Positions 22,828-32,306 of a stretch of 64,000 nt of DNA are shown here, in pieces. The stretch's first letter is position 1. The number at the start of each line of letters is the position of its first letter. The translations under genes were made by a program, and so were the position numbers. Source of the DNA: Aptenodytes patagonicus (lineage: Eukaryota > Chordata > Aves > Sphenisciformes > Spheniscidae); the NCBI RefSeq assembly GCF_965638725.1, contig NC_134949.1, positions 81,622,017 through 81,686,016 of the forward strand. Reading direction: 5' to 3'. The notes under the pieces were generated by a model. That model made no database searches and was not told the DNA's origin. It was given only the letters and a program-made list of their open reading frames with translations.

Positions 22828-25329
22828 GCTGTGGGCAAACGTGGCCACGTCTTTTGCTCAGGCTGCATGAAGGGAGAAGAGAAAAGGTTCTATTTAACAA
22901 GCGCGTGTGAAAAACCTGCCTTGACCAGCGAAAGATAATTCTCGGTAGTATACGTACTACTTGAAGTGGCAGATTTCAGAGAAACGGTCAGAAATCTGCG
23001 GTGAGAGTAGCTGGTACAGCAGAGGCCGTTAAGCCTCATGCCGATTTTTATTACTGGCCTGACTATTTTAGGACAGGCATTTCTGTCCTCTGACAGACAA
23101 GTGTCCCTTTCACAGGTAGAGGCTGAGGTGCAGGTTCACCAGCGCTGGTGACCTGCAGGCTGGGTGAGCGCAATATGCCCCACTGATCCCAGACAGGAGC
23201 TGCACTTCCCGGTGTCCGTGGAAGTTGCAAAAAAGCAGACCAGCAGTGTCCCCGCTCACTTGGCTTGCCATGAATCCATCAAGTCGACAGGCAAAGGAGG
23301 TGTTTCTTACAGCGAGAGGTGGACTGGGAAGCAACATTTCCCACCATCCTAGCGTCTTCATTGATGAGGGCCCTAGCAGCCAAAGCCTGCTCCCAGCCAA
23401 TCGTTAGCAACATGGGTGTTAATAGCCCGAATACCCCTGAGCCTCCTTGTTTCTGGGCGTAATTTTGGAAGGTCAGCGAGGTCTGGATTGGGAGGCAAAG
23501 GAAAGGTCAGCACAGCGGAAGGGCTGGCACCGAGCTGGGGGGGCGCTCCTCCCCGTGAATCCTCCTCAGCCCTTCCACAGTGAGGAAATGTTCCTCAAGA
23601 GCTGGACGTTGCGTACCTTAAAGAGCCTGTCCTGAGCACCGACGCTGTCCCCGCATGTCCTTGCCTCCTTAGTCACCGGCCCCATCAAGGGCAGCGTTTC
23701 CCTCTGCCACCCGTCGAACAAGGTGGCACGACAAGCTCCCCCCCAAACCTGCAGAAGCGGCTTTTTTGCCAACGGCAGGGTCTTGATTGAGAAGGAAAAC
23801 TCTGGGGGAGGAGGTAAATGCCCTCACGCAGCTGAGATGTGGGGGGAGCCTTTTGCTTTCCGGCAGCGGAGCCTTGGGTGGGTGGTGTGGCTTGCACGGT
23901 CGCTAGATGCGACTGCAGTCAGCTGTTGAGGCTCTCTATGCTGTGGAGAAAAGCCCGGGAGAGGGTCGATGTCCTTACCTTGCTCAGGGACCTCCCAAGC
24001 AGCAAGTCTGACTCCTCCCAGCTCACCCTGTCGAGCCCGGCTGTGGAGCGCAGCCCGTCCTCCACCGACCTGCAGGACCCAAGGGGCAACTGAAGGGTTG
24101 CCCTGAGCAACTGACACCAACACACACCACGGAACCTCTGGCGCCAGCTGTGCCACGGGGAGGCCCTTGCTCAGCTCTGGGGAGGGACCCAGTGGCCTTG
24201 TCCTGGCCTTGGGATGTGCCGACTTTCTGAGCTCAGGAGTCCTCTGTTGACAGGACCTGGGGGTTTGCAGGGCTGCGGGGGTTGCCAGAGGAGTCCAGCC
24301 CCTGTTCTTTTTAAACGTGAATGGCTCGGCTTACAGTCCCCCCTGTCTCCTTTTGCCATTCAAGTAGGTCCCCTTCTTTGCTTGCCAGACCCTTGCAGTC
24401 CTTCCTCCCTCTTGCCAGCCCCTGTACAGAGGTTGCCTCGCCTGGGCACTGATAACCTAGCCTTCACGGCTCTGAGGCCGGGTAGCGAACGGCACCAAAT
24501 CGGAGGGCACGAGGCAAAAAAAGAGGTTGGAACTGGGTTTAAAGGGGGTTATGGCTCTGTTAGCTGCCCAACAGCTCACTGTTACAGATGGGTAGTGGCT
24601 GAACTGGGGGGCCCTCAGCGTTTACCTCTCTAAAGCCGCACCGAGCAGTCATCCAACGTGGACTCTCCTTGCTGAGCACCCCACCAGCCCGAATGCTAAC
24701 ACAGTCAGTAATCGGTCTACTTTTCAGGCGGTGTTTTTCACCTGCCGGGACGCTCGAGTGACCTCTCTGTTTCTGAGCAAGCACGGAAATACAGCTTCTG
24801 GGATGAAACTGTAGCTGGTCCTTTCTGGTAGTTATGGTACACACCACGGTACGTGATAGCCGTGACCTCCTGTTTTAAGGCTGAGTGAGACAAGAAGGGG
24901 TATATTGCTAGGCAGTTTCCAAGCTTCGGTTTGGCCAGCTGTTTGGGTTGGTCCTAGCGTATCACAGGGATAACATGGAAGAATACTTAATATTGGTGCC
25001 TATGCATTTACAAACTCCGTGCCGGGGTCTGGTGTTCCAAAAAGTGTCCTTCCAATCACTGTGTTGACACGCAAAGCCTGTTGCTCATTAGAACTATAAA
25101 GTCTGTTTGTGTGGGTATAATGTGTGAATGCTTAACTCCAGAGCCTTGATACTGTGCAAGATGAACCAGGATGGAATCAATGACCAGCAGATCAAAATGC
25201 TCGCCCCAGAATCCCGGTGGACAAGTTCAAAAAGCACCACCATCCTCCCCAGCTTTCAAAGTGATCGAAATTCCCAGCTTTGCTTATTGAGATGCTTTTT
25301 GCTCGGCCTACTCTAGCTCTGCATCTATC
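22828..25329 (-). repeat. Block A upstream region of GPR19 copy 1
   Basis: This is about 2.5 kb of GPR19 5' DNA, repeated nearly base for base in every copy. It contains the splice acceptor next to the gene, a 16-bp palindrome 309 bases upstream of the ATG, and near its far end one member of a 51-bp direct repeat (24753-24803, about 90% identical to 25339-25389 in the spacer). Small open frames on both strands recur in all units only because the DNA is duplicated. A non-coding GPR19 exon is expected here or beyond, but I could not place its donor site. Confidence 0.7.
23136..23151. promoter_or_regulatory. 16-bp perfect palindrome upstream of GPR19
   Basis: TCACCAGCGCTGGTGA is self-complementary, and the symmetry continues imperfectly to 27 bases with one base missing. 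It is present in all six units (also 27363, 32615, 37867, 44952 and 57696), always 309 bases from the ATG. The binding factor is unknown. Confidence 0.5.
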
Positions 25330-26326
25330 TCTGTCTATCTCGAGTGACCTCTCTATTTCTGAGCAAGCACTGACGTACAGCTCCTGGGACCTAACAGTGT
25401 TGTGACCTCATCCTCGCGACAGGAGTAGACGTGCATCCCCGCTGGAGCAAGCCAAATTTGCCTGCAGAGTAAAGGCTTCCAGCCGGTGGACCCAAGGGAT
25501 GCATGCCCGCAAGGCACAGGTGCCTCCCGCCTTGTTCAGCTGGGCTGTGGGGCTGGCCCAGCTGCCCTATCAGCCGAACACCTCCCACCACCCTCCCCTG
25601 CCCCGCAGCCTCGCGCCCCGTGCCGGCGGAGCCGAAGGCCAGCCTCTGCAGGGCCCGCGTGTGGGTGCCCCTGTCCCCCACGCACAGGCGCCAGTGCCCG
25701 CTTCTCACGAGCACGTCACCGTCATGGGGCGCAGGGGGGTGCAGAGGAGCCCCTGCCTCTCCCCGCTGTTCCCCGGCCGGCACAGCCGGTGCCGTTCCCC
25801 TTCCCACCAGGACCGAAGCCCCGGCCGGTCCCGTTGGGTTGTTTTCTCACTGCGCTGGCAGAGGAATAGCAGCAGGAGCCGGCTCCACCTGCAGCCACAG
25901 CTCCCTGCCAGCTTGTCTCCTCTGGGACGCCGGTTAGGGACCTATTAACACATGCACCCGCGGAGGATGCCGTCAGGCGAGCGTGTGACTGCAGAGCTGG
26001 TTTTCCTGCTCCCGTTTGGGAAAACCCGCTATTTGCTGCAGGTGCCAGAGCCGTACCTCAGAAGGAGGGACTGCGGCCAGGAGACACACGAAATTTAAGA
26101 CGTGAGGAGTCCCCGGGTGCCTGGTAGGGCCGTGGCCCCACCAGGATCAGCAGGTCCTCTCCCAGGCGGTGCCCACCCCTGGCTTCTGGGTGTGTGCAGC
26201 AGGCTGGGTGGAGAAGCAGCTGGAGAGGAGGCGGGGAGGCCAAGAGCGAGGGGAGGACTTTTCTCAGGCGGTTTGGACCACGGGACCTCTGGAGAGGCGC
26301 AGCGACGAAGATGCAAAAGCATTCAG
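25330..26326. repeat. Spacer B1, truncated at its right end
   Basis: This is GC- and CpG-rich spacer DNA between copies 1 and 2. It is cut at 26326, where it joins GPR19 coding sequence directly. The last 233 bases of a full spacer, including the palindromic CRE, are missing. Long overlapping open frames in several phases (about 125-150 codons) reflect the low density of stop codons in GC-rich DNA; none resembles a known protein. It may work as a CpG-rich regulatory region for the gene copy to its left. Confidence 0.75.
25339..25389 (+). repeat. 51-bp direct repeat member at the A/B junction
   Basis: It matches 24753-24803 with five mismatches. It begins nine bases after the block A end (25329), the point at which copy 6 diverges into unique sequence. 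A pair of this kind is present in each unit. Confidence 0.8.
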
Positions 26327-27054
26327 TGCTCGACGACCTTCTGGTAGAAGAGCATAATGAGGACGGATGGGACCAGAGCCACCACCAAGAGGTGGATGAT
26401 TCCGTAGGCGGCTCCTTCCCGAGAATCGGGGAGAAAAAAGTTGCAGTGGTCGTCGCTGTTGGAGCCATAGAAAAAGAAAGCCGGTGATGCAAGTACAGCG
26501 TCAAATAGCCAAGAGGCCAGAATCATTTTCTTGGCTTTCTCCCGCGACACCTTGAAGCTCAGGGGGTAGACGATAGTGTAGAATCGATCCACGCATACAG
26601 AGAGGAGCACGTATATCTGGACGCCAGGGGTGAGGTACTGTATGTACCTTACCAGCTTGCACATCACGTTCCCCAGCGTCCACCTGCCGAAGGTCAACTG
26701 GAGCAGCACGAAGGGCGCGCTTGCGACACTGGCGAGGAGGTCTGCACAAGCCATGGAGACCACAAAATAGTTGGTGGTGGATTGCGTCCTCCTGCTCCTG
26801 TGGATCACTAAGCAAACGAGGGAGTTTCCAAAGACGGAAACCAGCCACAACGCTCCCCGAACCGTGCTGGCTGCTGCCATTTCCCCCGGCCTCAGCTCAT
26901 AGTGCGAGCCAGTGTGGTTCCTGCTTGAGCTGGGTCCCAGGGGTGACCCCGCCACCTCGTAGCCGGCAGGAGGGATGGAGGTTTCGGGGTAGCTCTTGTT
27001 CTGCAGCAGGAGCAATAAGGTGGGGAGAACAAAAGGACCGCTGCTGTTATCCAT
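26323..27054 (-). pseudogene. GPR19: GPR19 copy 2, truncated after TM5
   Basis: The frame is identical to copy 1 from the ATG to residue 243 (Val-Glu-His at the start of the third intracellular loop). It then meets a TGA supplied by the spacer sequence. The cause is a 1,025-bp deletion that joins spacer B (to 26326) to the gene and removes TM6, TM7, the C-tail, the gene's own polyadenylation site and the end of the spacer. At most 1 bp of homology is shared at the junction. The upstream region and splice acceptor are intact, so the copy could still be transcribed and could make a five-helix protein. Such a product would lack the helices needed for G-protein activation, so I class it as a pseudogene of the host. 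Confidence 0.9.
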
Positions 27055-29556
27055 GCTGTGGGCAAACGTGGCCACGTCTTTTGCTCAGGCTGCATGAAGG
27101 GAGAAGAGAAAAGGTTCTATTTAACAAGCGCGTGTGAAAAACCTGCCTTGACCAGCGAAAGATAATTCTCGGTAGTATACGTACTACTTGAAGTGGCAGA
27201 TTTCAGAGAAACGGTCAGAAATCTGCGGTGAGAGTAGCTGGTACAGCAGAGGCCGTTAAGCCTCATGCCGATTTTTATTACTGGCCTGACTATTTTAGGA
27301 CAGGCATTTCTGTCCTCTGACAGACAAGTGTCCCTTTCACAGGTAGAGGCTGAGGTGCAGGTTCACCAGCGCTGGTGACCTGCAGGCTGGGTGAGCGCAA
27401 TATGCCCCACTGATCCCAGACAGGAGCTGCACTTCCCGGTGTCCGTGGAAGTTGCAAAAAAGCAGACCAGCAGTGTCCCCGCTCACTTGGCTTGCCATGA
27501 ATCCATCAAGTCGACAGGCAAAGGAGGTGTTTCTTACAGCGAGAGGTGGACTGGGAAGCAACATTTCCCACCATCCTAGCGTCTTCATTGATGAGGGCCC
27601 TAGCAGCCAAAGCCTGCTCCCAGCCAATCGTTAGCAACATGGGTGTTAATAGCCCGAATACCCCTGAGCCTCCTTGTTTCTGGGCGTAATTTTGGAAGGT
27701 CAGCGAGGTCTGGATTGGGAGGCAAAGGAAAGGTCAGCACAGCGGAAGGGCTGGCACCGAGCTGGGGGGGCGCTCCTCCCCGTGAATCCTCCTCAGCCCT
27801 TCCACAGTGAGGAAATGTTCCTCAAGAGCTGGACGTTGCGTACCTTAAAGAGCCTGTCCTGAGCACCGACGCTGTCCCCGCATGTCCTTGCCTCCTTAGT
27901 CACCGGCCCCATCAAGGGCAGCGTTTCCCTCTGCCACCCGTCGAACAAGGTGGCACGACAAGCTCCCCCCCAAACCTGCAGAAGCGGCTTTTTTGCCAAC
28001 GGCAGGGTCTTGATTGAGAAGGAAAACTCTGGGGGAGGAGGTAAATGCCCTCACGCAGCTGAGATGTGGGGGGAGCCTTTTGCTTTCCGGCAGCGGAGCC
28101 TTGGGTGGGTGGTGTGGCTTGCACGGTCGCTAGATGCGACTGCAGTCAGCTGTTGAGGCTCTCTATGCTGTGGAGAAAAGCCCGGGAGAGGGTCGATGTC
28201 CTTACCTTGCTCAGGGACCTCCCAAGCAGCAAGTCTGACTCCTCCCAGCTCACCCTGTCGAGCCCGGCTGTGGAGCGCAGCCCGTCCTCCACCGACCTGC
28301 AGGACCCAAGGGGCAACTGAAGGGTTGCCCTGAGCAACTGACACCAACACACACCACGGAACCTCTGGCGCCAGCTGTGCCACGGGGAGGCCCTTGCTCA
28401 GCTCTGGGGAGGGACCCAGTGGCCTTGTCCTGGCCTTGGGATGTGCCGACTTTCTGAGCTCAGGAGTCCTCTGTTGACAGGACCTGGGGGTTTGCAGGGC
28501 TGCGGGGGTTGCCAGAGGAGTCCAGCCCCTGTTCTTTTTAAACGTGAATGGCTCGGCTTACAGTCCCCCCTGTCTCCTTTTGCCATTCAAGTAGGTCCCC
28601 TTCTTTGCTTGCCAGACCCTTGCAGTCCTTCCTCCCTCTTGCCAGCCCCTGTACAGAGGTTGCCTCGCCTGGGCACTGATAACCTAGCCTTCACGGCTCT
28701 GAGGCCGGGTAGCGAACGGCACCAAATCGGAGGGCACGAGGCAAAAAAAGAGGTTGGAACTGGGTTTAAAGGGGGTTATGGCTCTGTTAGCTGCCCAACA
28801 GCTCACTGTTACAGATGGGTAGTGGCTGAACTGGGGGGCCCTCAGCGTTTACCTCTCTAAAGCCGCACCGAGCAGTCATCCAACGTGGACTCTCCTTGCT
28901 GAGCACCCCACCAGCCCGAATGCTAACACAGTCAGTAATCGGTCTACTTTTCAGGCGGTGTTTTTCACCTGCCGGGACGCTCGAGTGACCTCTCTGTTTC
29001 TGAGCAAGCACGGAAATACAGCTTCTGGGATGAAACTGTAGCTGGTCCTTTCTGGTAGTTATGGTACACACCACGGTACGTGATAGCCGTGACCTCCTGT
29101 TTTAAGGCTGAGTGAGACAAGAAGGGGTATATTGCTAGGCAGTTTCCAAGCTTCGGTTTGGCCAGCTGTTTGGGTTGGTCCTAGCGTATCACAGGGATAA
29201 CATGGAAGAATACTTAATATTGGTGCCTATGCATTTACAAACTCCGTGCCGGGGTCTGGTGTTCCAAAAAGTGTCCTTCCAATCACTGTGTTGACACGCA
29301 AAGCCTGTTGCTCATTAGAACTATAAAGTCTGTTTGTGTGGGTATAATGTGTGAATGCTTAACTCCAGAGCCTTGATACTGTGCAAGATGAACCAGGATG
29401 GAATCAATGACCAGCAGATCAAAATGCTCGCCCCAGAATCCCGGTGGACAAGTTCAAAAAGCACCACCATCCTCCCCAGCTTTCAAAGTGATCGAAATTC
29501 CCAGCTTTGCTTATTGAGATGCTTTTTGCTCGGCCTACTCTAGCTCTGCATCTATC
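27055..29556 (-). repeat. Block A upstream region of copy 2
   Basis: It is nearly identical to the upstream block of copy 1. It shares with copy 1 three variants that differ from copies 3-6 (a T at the 'gcatgtcc' site near 27881, GTCG near 27939, and TTGG near 28101), which pairs copies 1 and 2 as closest relatives in this stretch. Confidence 0.85.
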
Positions 29557-30785
29557 TCTGTCTATCTCGAGTGACCTCTCTATTTCTGAGCAAGCACTGA
29601 CGTACAGCTCCTGGGACCTAACAGTGTTGTGACCTCATCCTCGCGACAGGAGTAGACGTGCATCCCCGCTGGAGCAAGCCAAATTTGCCTGCAGAGTAAA
29701 GGCTTCCAGCCGGTGGACCCAAGGGATGCATGCCCGCAAGGCACAGGTGCCTCCCGCCTTGTTCAGCTGGGCTGTGGGGCTGGCCCAGCTGCCCTATCAG
29801 CCGAACACCTCCCACCACCCTCCCCTGCCCCGCAGCCTCGCGCCCCGTGCCGGCGGAGCCGAAGGCCAGCCTCTGCAGGGCCCGCGTGTGGGTGCCCCTG
29901 TCCCCCACGCACAGGCGCCAGTGCCCGCTTCTCACGAGCACGTCACCGTCATGGGGCGCAGGGGGGTGCAGAGGAGCCCCTGCCTCTCCCCGCTGTTCCC
30001 CGGCCGGCACAGCCGGTGCCGTTCCCCTTCCCACCAGGACCGAAGCCCCGGCCGGTCCCGTTGGGTTGTTTTCTCACTGCGCTGGCAGAGGAATAGCAGC
30101 AGGAGCCGGCTCCACCTGCAGCCACAGCTCCCTGCCAGCTTGTCTCCTCTGGGACGCCGGTTAGGGACCTATTAACACATGCACCCGCGGAGGATGCCGT
30201 CAGGCGAGCGTGTGACTGCAGAGCTGGTTTTCCTGCTCCCGTTTGGGAAAACCCGCTATTTGCTGCAGGTGCCAGAGCCGTACCTCAGAAGGAGGGACTG
30301 CGGCCAGGAGACACACGAAATTTAAGACGTGAGGAGTCCCCGGGTGCCTGGTAGGGCCGTGGCCCCACCAGGATCAGCAGGTCCTCTCCCAGGCGGTGCC
30401 CACCCCTGGCTTCTGGGTGTGTGCAGCAGGCTGGGTGGAGAAGCAGCTGGAGAGGAGGCGGGGAGGCCAAGAGCGAGGGGAGGACTTTTCTCAGGCGGTT
30501 TGGACCACGGGACCTCTGGAGAGGCGCAGCGACGAAGATGCAAAAGCATTCAGCGCTGGCCTGATGCTGACCCTCCCGGGGCAGTGGGAATTTTAGCACT
30601 GACGTCAGTGGGCTCAGAGTGATGCCAGCGCTGCCCACGCCTGGACGTCTTACCCGTGGGGTCTGAACAAGAAGGAAAACCCCAGGGCAAAAGGATTCCG
30701 AGGGATAGAACGAAAGGAAGCGTAGATGGCTTTGGGTGGACTTATGCATTTATACATGGTGGCCAATGTAGAGGGATTAAAACAG
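29557..30785. repeat. Spacer B2, full length (1,229 bp)
   Basis: This is a complete spacer with a CpG-rich core (about 29770-30180), followed by a mixed segment that carries the palindromic CRE. The right end leads into the GPR19 3' flank of copy 3. No gene is recognised. Confidence 0.85.
30597..30610. promoter_or_regulatory. Palindromic cAMP-response element (spacer B2)
   Basis: CACTGACGTCAGTG is a perfect 14-bp palindrome centred on the full CRE octamer TGACGTCA, the consensus site of CREB/ATF dimers. It lies about 470 bases past the stop of GPR19 copy 3 and 3.5 kb upstream of the truncated copy 2. Confidence 0.6.
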
Positions 30786-31076
30786 GCAGTGTTTTTTCTT
30801 CCCCTTTTCCCCGACCCACAGAGAGCGTGAGAGCTTGTCTGTCTTGTGAAAAAGTAATGCTCGTGAGTCAGGGAGCGTAGCTCCAAAATGCAGAATGTCA
30901 CTGCAAGGAAACAGACTGCAAGGACACATCAAAAATCAAGGCATTTAATGAAACAAAACATCTTATTTTCTTCCCTAAAAGCTACGTTAAAATATGTAAA
31001 TATGCAGTGGTTCAAAACGGAGCGAAAGCTCCTTGTTCTGGGGGTAGGTTGTAATTTCTCAAAGCACTGAAGCCAA

Positions 31077-32306
31077 CTAGACAAACGTATTTGGGGGATT
31101 GGACTGAGTAGGCCAGGCAAGCCTTTTTTCCTTTGCTTCTCTGTTAAAAGCCTCATAGATGGACTCTTTGGTGAGCGTTTTGGCCGGAGCTGTGATTTCT
31201 GCGATGCCAACGTGATTTCTTTTGGCTATCCTGGAACTGGTGGTGATGGTGTACGCGTTGCTCCTGTAGCCTTTCATGGCGGACATGCAGAAAGTTTCTT
31301 TCACCCCTCTTCTGAAGTTTGCGTTATAGACGGAGTAGAGGGTTGGCTTAGAGGCTGCAGAACTGAAAGAGATCCAGGTGATGGCCAGGAAAAGCAGGGA
31401 GCTCTTTCTGTAGTCTGTTTCCTGCGGGTGCCAGAGCTGCACCACGTGAAAAGGGAGCCAGGACAGGAGAAACACCGAGTTTAACATTAAGAACATCTTG
31501 ATGGTTTTCACTTTTGTTCTTGGGACGATATTCACTGTCCTCCTGACGGTCCTGCCATCGGTGCCTGCTCTCCAAATGTGCTCGACGACCTTCTGGTAGA
31601 AGAGCATAATGAGGACGGATGGGACCAGAGCCACCACCAAGAGGTGGATGATTCCGTAGGCGGCTCCTTCCCGAGAATCGGGGAGAAAAAAGTTGCAGTG
31701 GTCGTCGCTGTTGGAGCCATAGAAAAAGAAAGCCGGTGATGCAAGTACAGCGTCAAATAGCCAAGAGGCCAGAATCATTTTCTTGGCTTTCTCCCGCGAC
31801 ACCTTGAAGCTCAGGGGGTAGACGATAGTGTAGAATCGATCCACGCATACAGAGAGGAGCACGTATATCTGGACGCCAGGGGTGAGGTACTGTATGTACC
31901 TTACCAGCTTGCACATCACGTTCCCCAGCGTCCACCTGCCGAAGGTCAACTGGAGCAGCACGAAGGGCGCGCTTGCGACACTGGCGAGGAGGTCTGCACA
32001 AGCCATGGAGACCACAAAATAGTTGGTGGTGGATTGCGTCCTCCTGCTCCTGTGGATCACTAAGCAAACGAGGGAGTTTCCAAAGACGGAAACCAGCCAC
32101 AACGCTCCCCGAACCGTGCTGGCTGCTGCCATTTCCCCCGGCCTCAGCTCATAGTGCGAGCCAGTGTGGTTCCTGCTTGAGCTGGGTCCCAGGGGTGACC
32201 CCGCCACCTCGTAGCCGGCAGGAGGGATGGAGGTTTCGGGGTAGCTCTTGTTCTGCAGCAGGAGCAATAAGGTGGGGAGAACAAAAGGACCGCTGCTGTT
32301 ATCCAT
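31077..32306 (-). CDS. GPR19: GPR19 copy 3, orphan class A GPCR, open
   Basis: It has the same 409-codon receptor layout as copy 1, with ATG at 32306, the same acceptor 36 bases upstream and the same stop context. The only protein difference from copy 1 is Leu at residue 275 in TM6; copy 1 has Ser. Leu is also found in copies 4 and 6 and in human GPR19, so it is the ancestral state. Like copies 1, 4 and 5 it carries the derived residues Val-Glu-His at 241-243, Ala247 and Gly346 that separate the array from copy 6. Its 3' flank is spacer B2 with the palindromic CRE. Confidence 0.95.
   Translation of the reverse strand: MDNSSGPFVLPTLLLLLQNKSYPETSIPPAGYEVAGSPLGPSSSRNHTGSHYELRPGEMAAASTVRGALWLVSVFGNSLVCLVIHRSRRTQSTTNYFVVSMACADLLASVASAPFVLLQLTFGRWTLGNVMCKLVRYIQYLTPGVQIYVLLSVCVDRFYTIVYPLSFKVSREKAKKMILASWLFDAVLASPAFFFYGSNSDDHCNFFLPDSREGAAYGIIHLLVVALVPSVLIMLFYQKVVEHIWRAGTDGRTVRRTVNIVPRTKVKTIKMFLMLNSVFLLSWLPFHVVQLWHPQETDYRKSSLLFLAITWISFSSAASKPTLYSVYNANFRRGVKETFCMSAMKGYRSNAYTITTSSRIAKRNHVGIAEITAPAKTLTKESIYEAFNREAKEKRLAWPTQSNPPNTFV

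Noticed and set aside
21733-22910. Open frames antisense to GPR19 (90 and 138 codons)
   Set aside because: They are shadows of the constrained GPR19 coding strand and recur in every copy.
23617-23665. REST/NRSF-like half sites GAGCACC and GCTGTCC near the GPR19 upstream block
   Set aside because: The halves face each other on opposite strands, not in the same orientation as in a canonical RE1 element, so I do not call a site.
25391-25948. Overlapping open frames of about 125-150 codons in spacer B, repeated in every unit
   Set aside because: They occur in several phases on both strands of CpG-rich DNA, show no domain and overlap each other. They recur only because the spacer is duplicated.
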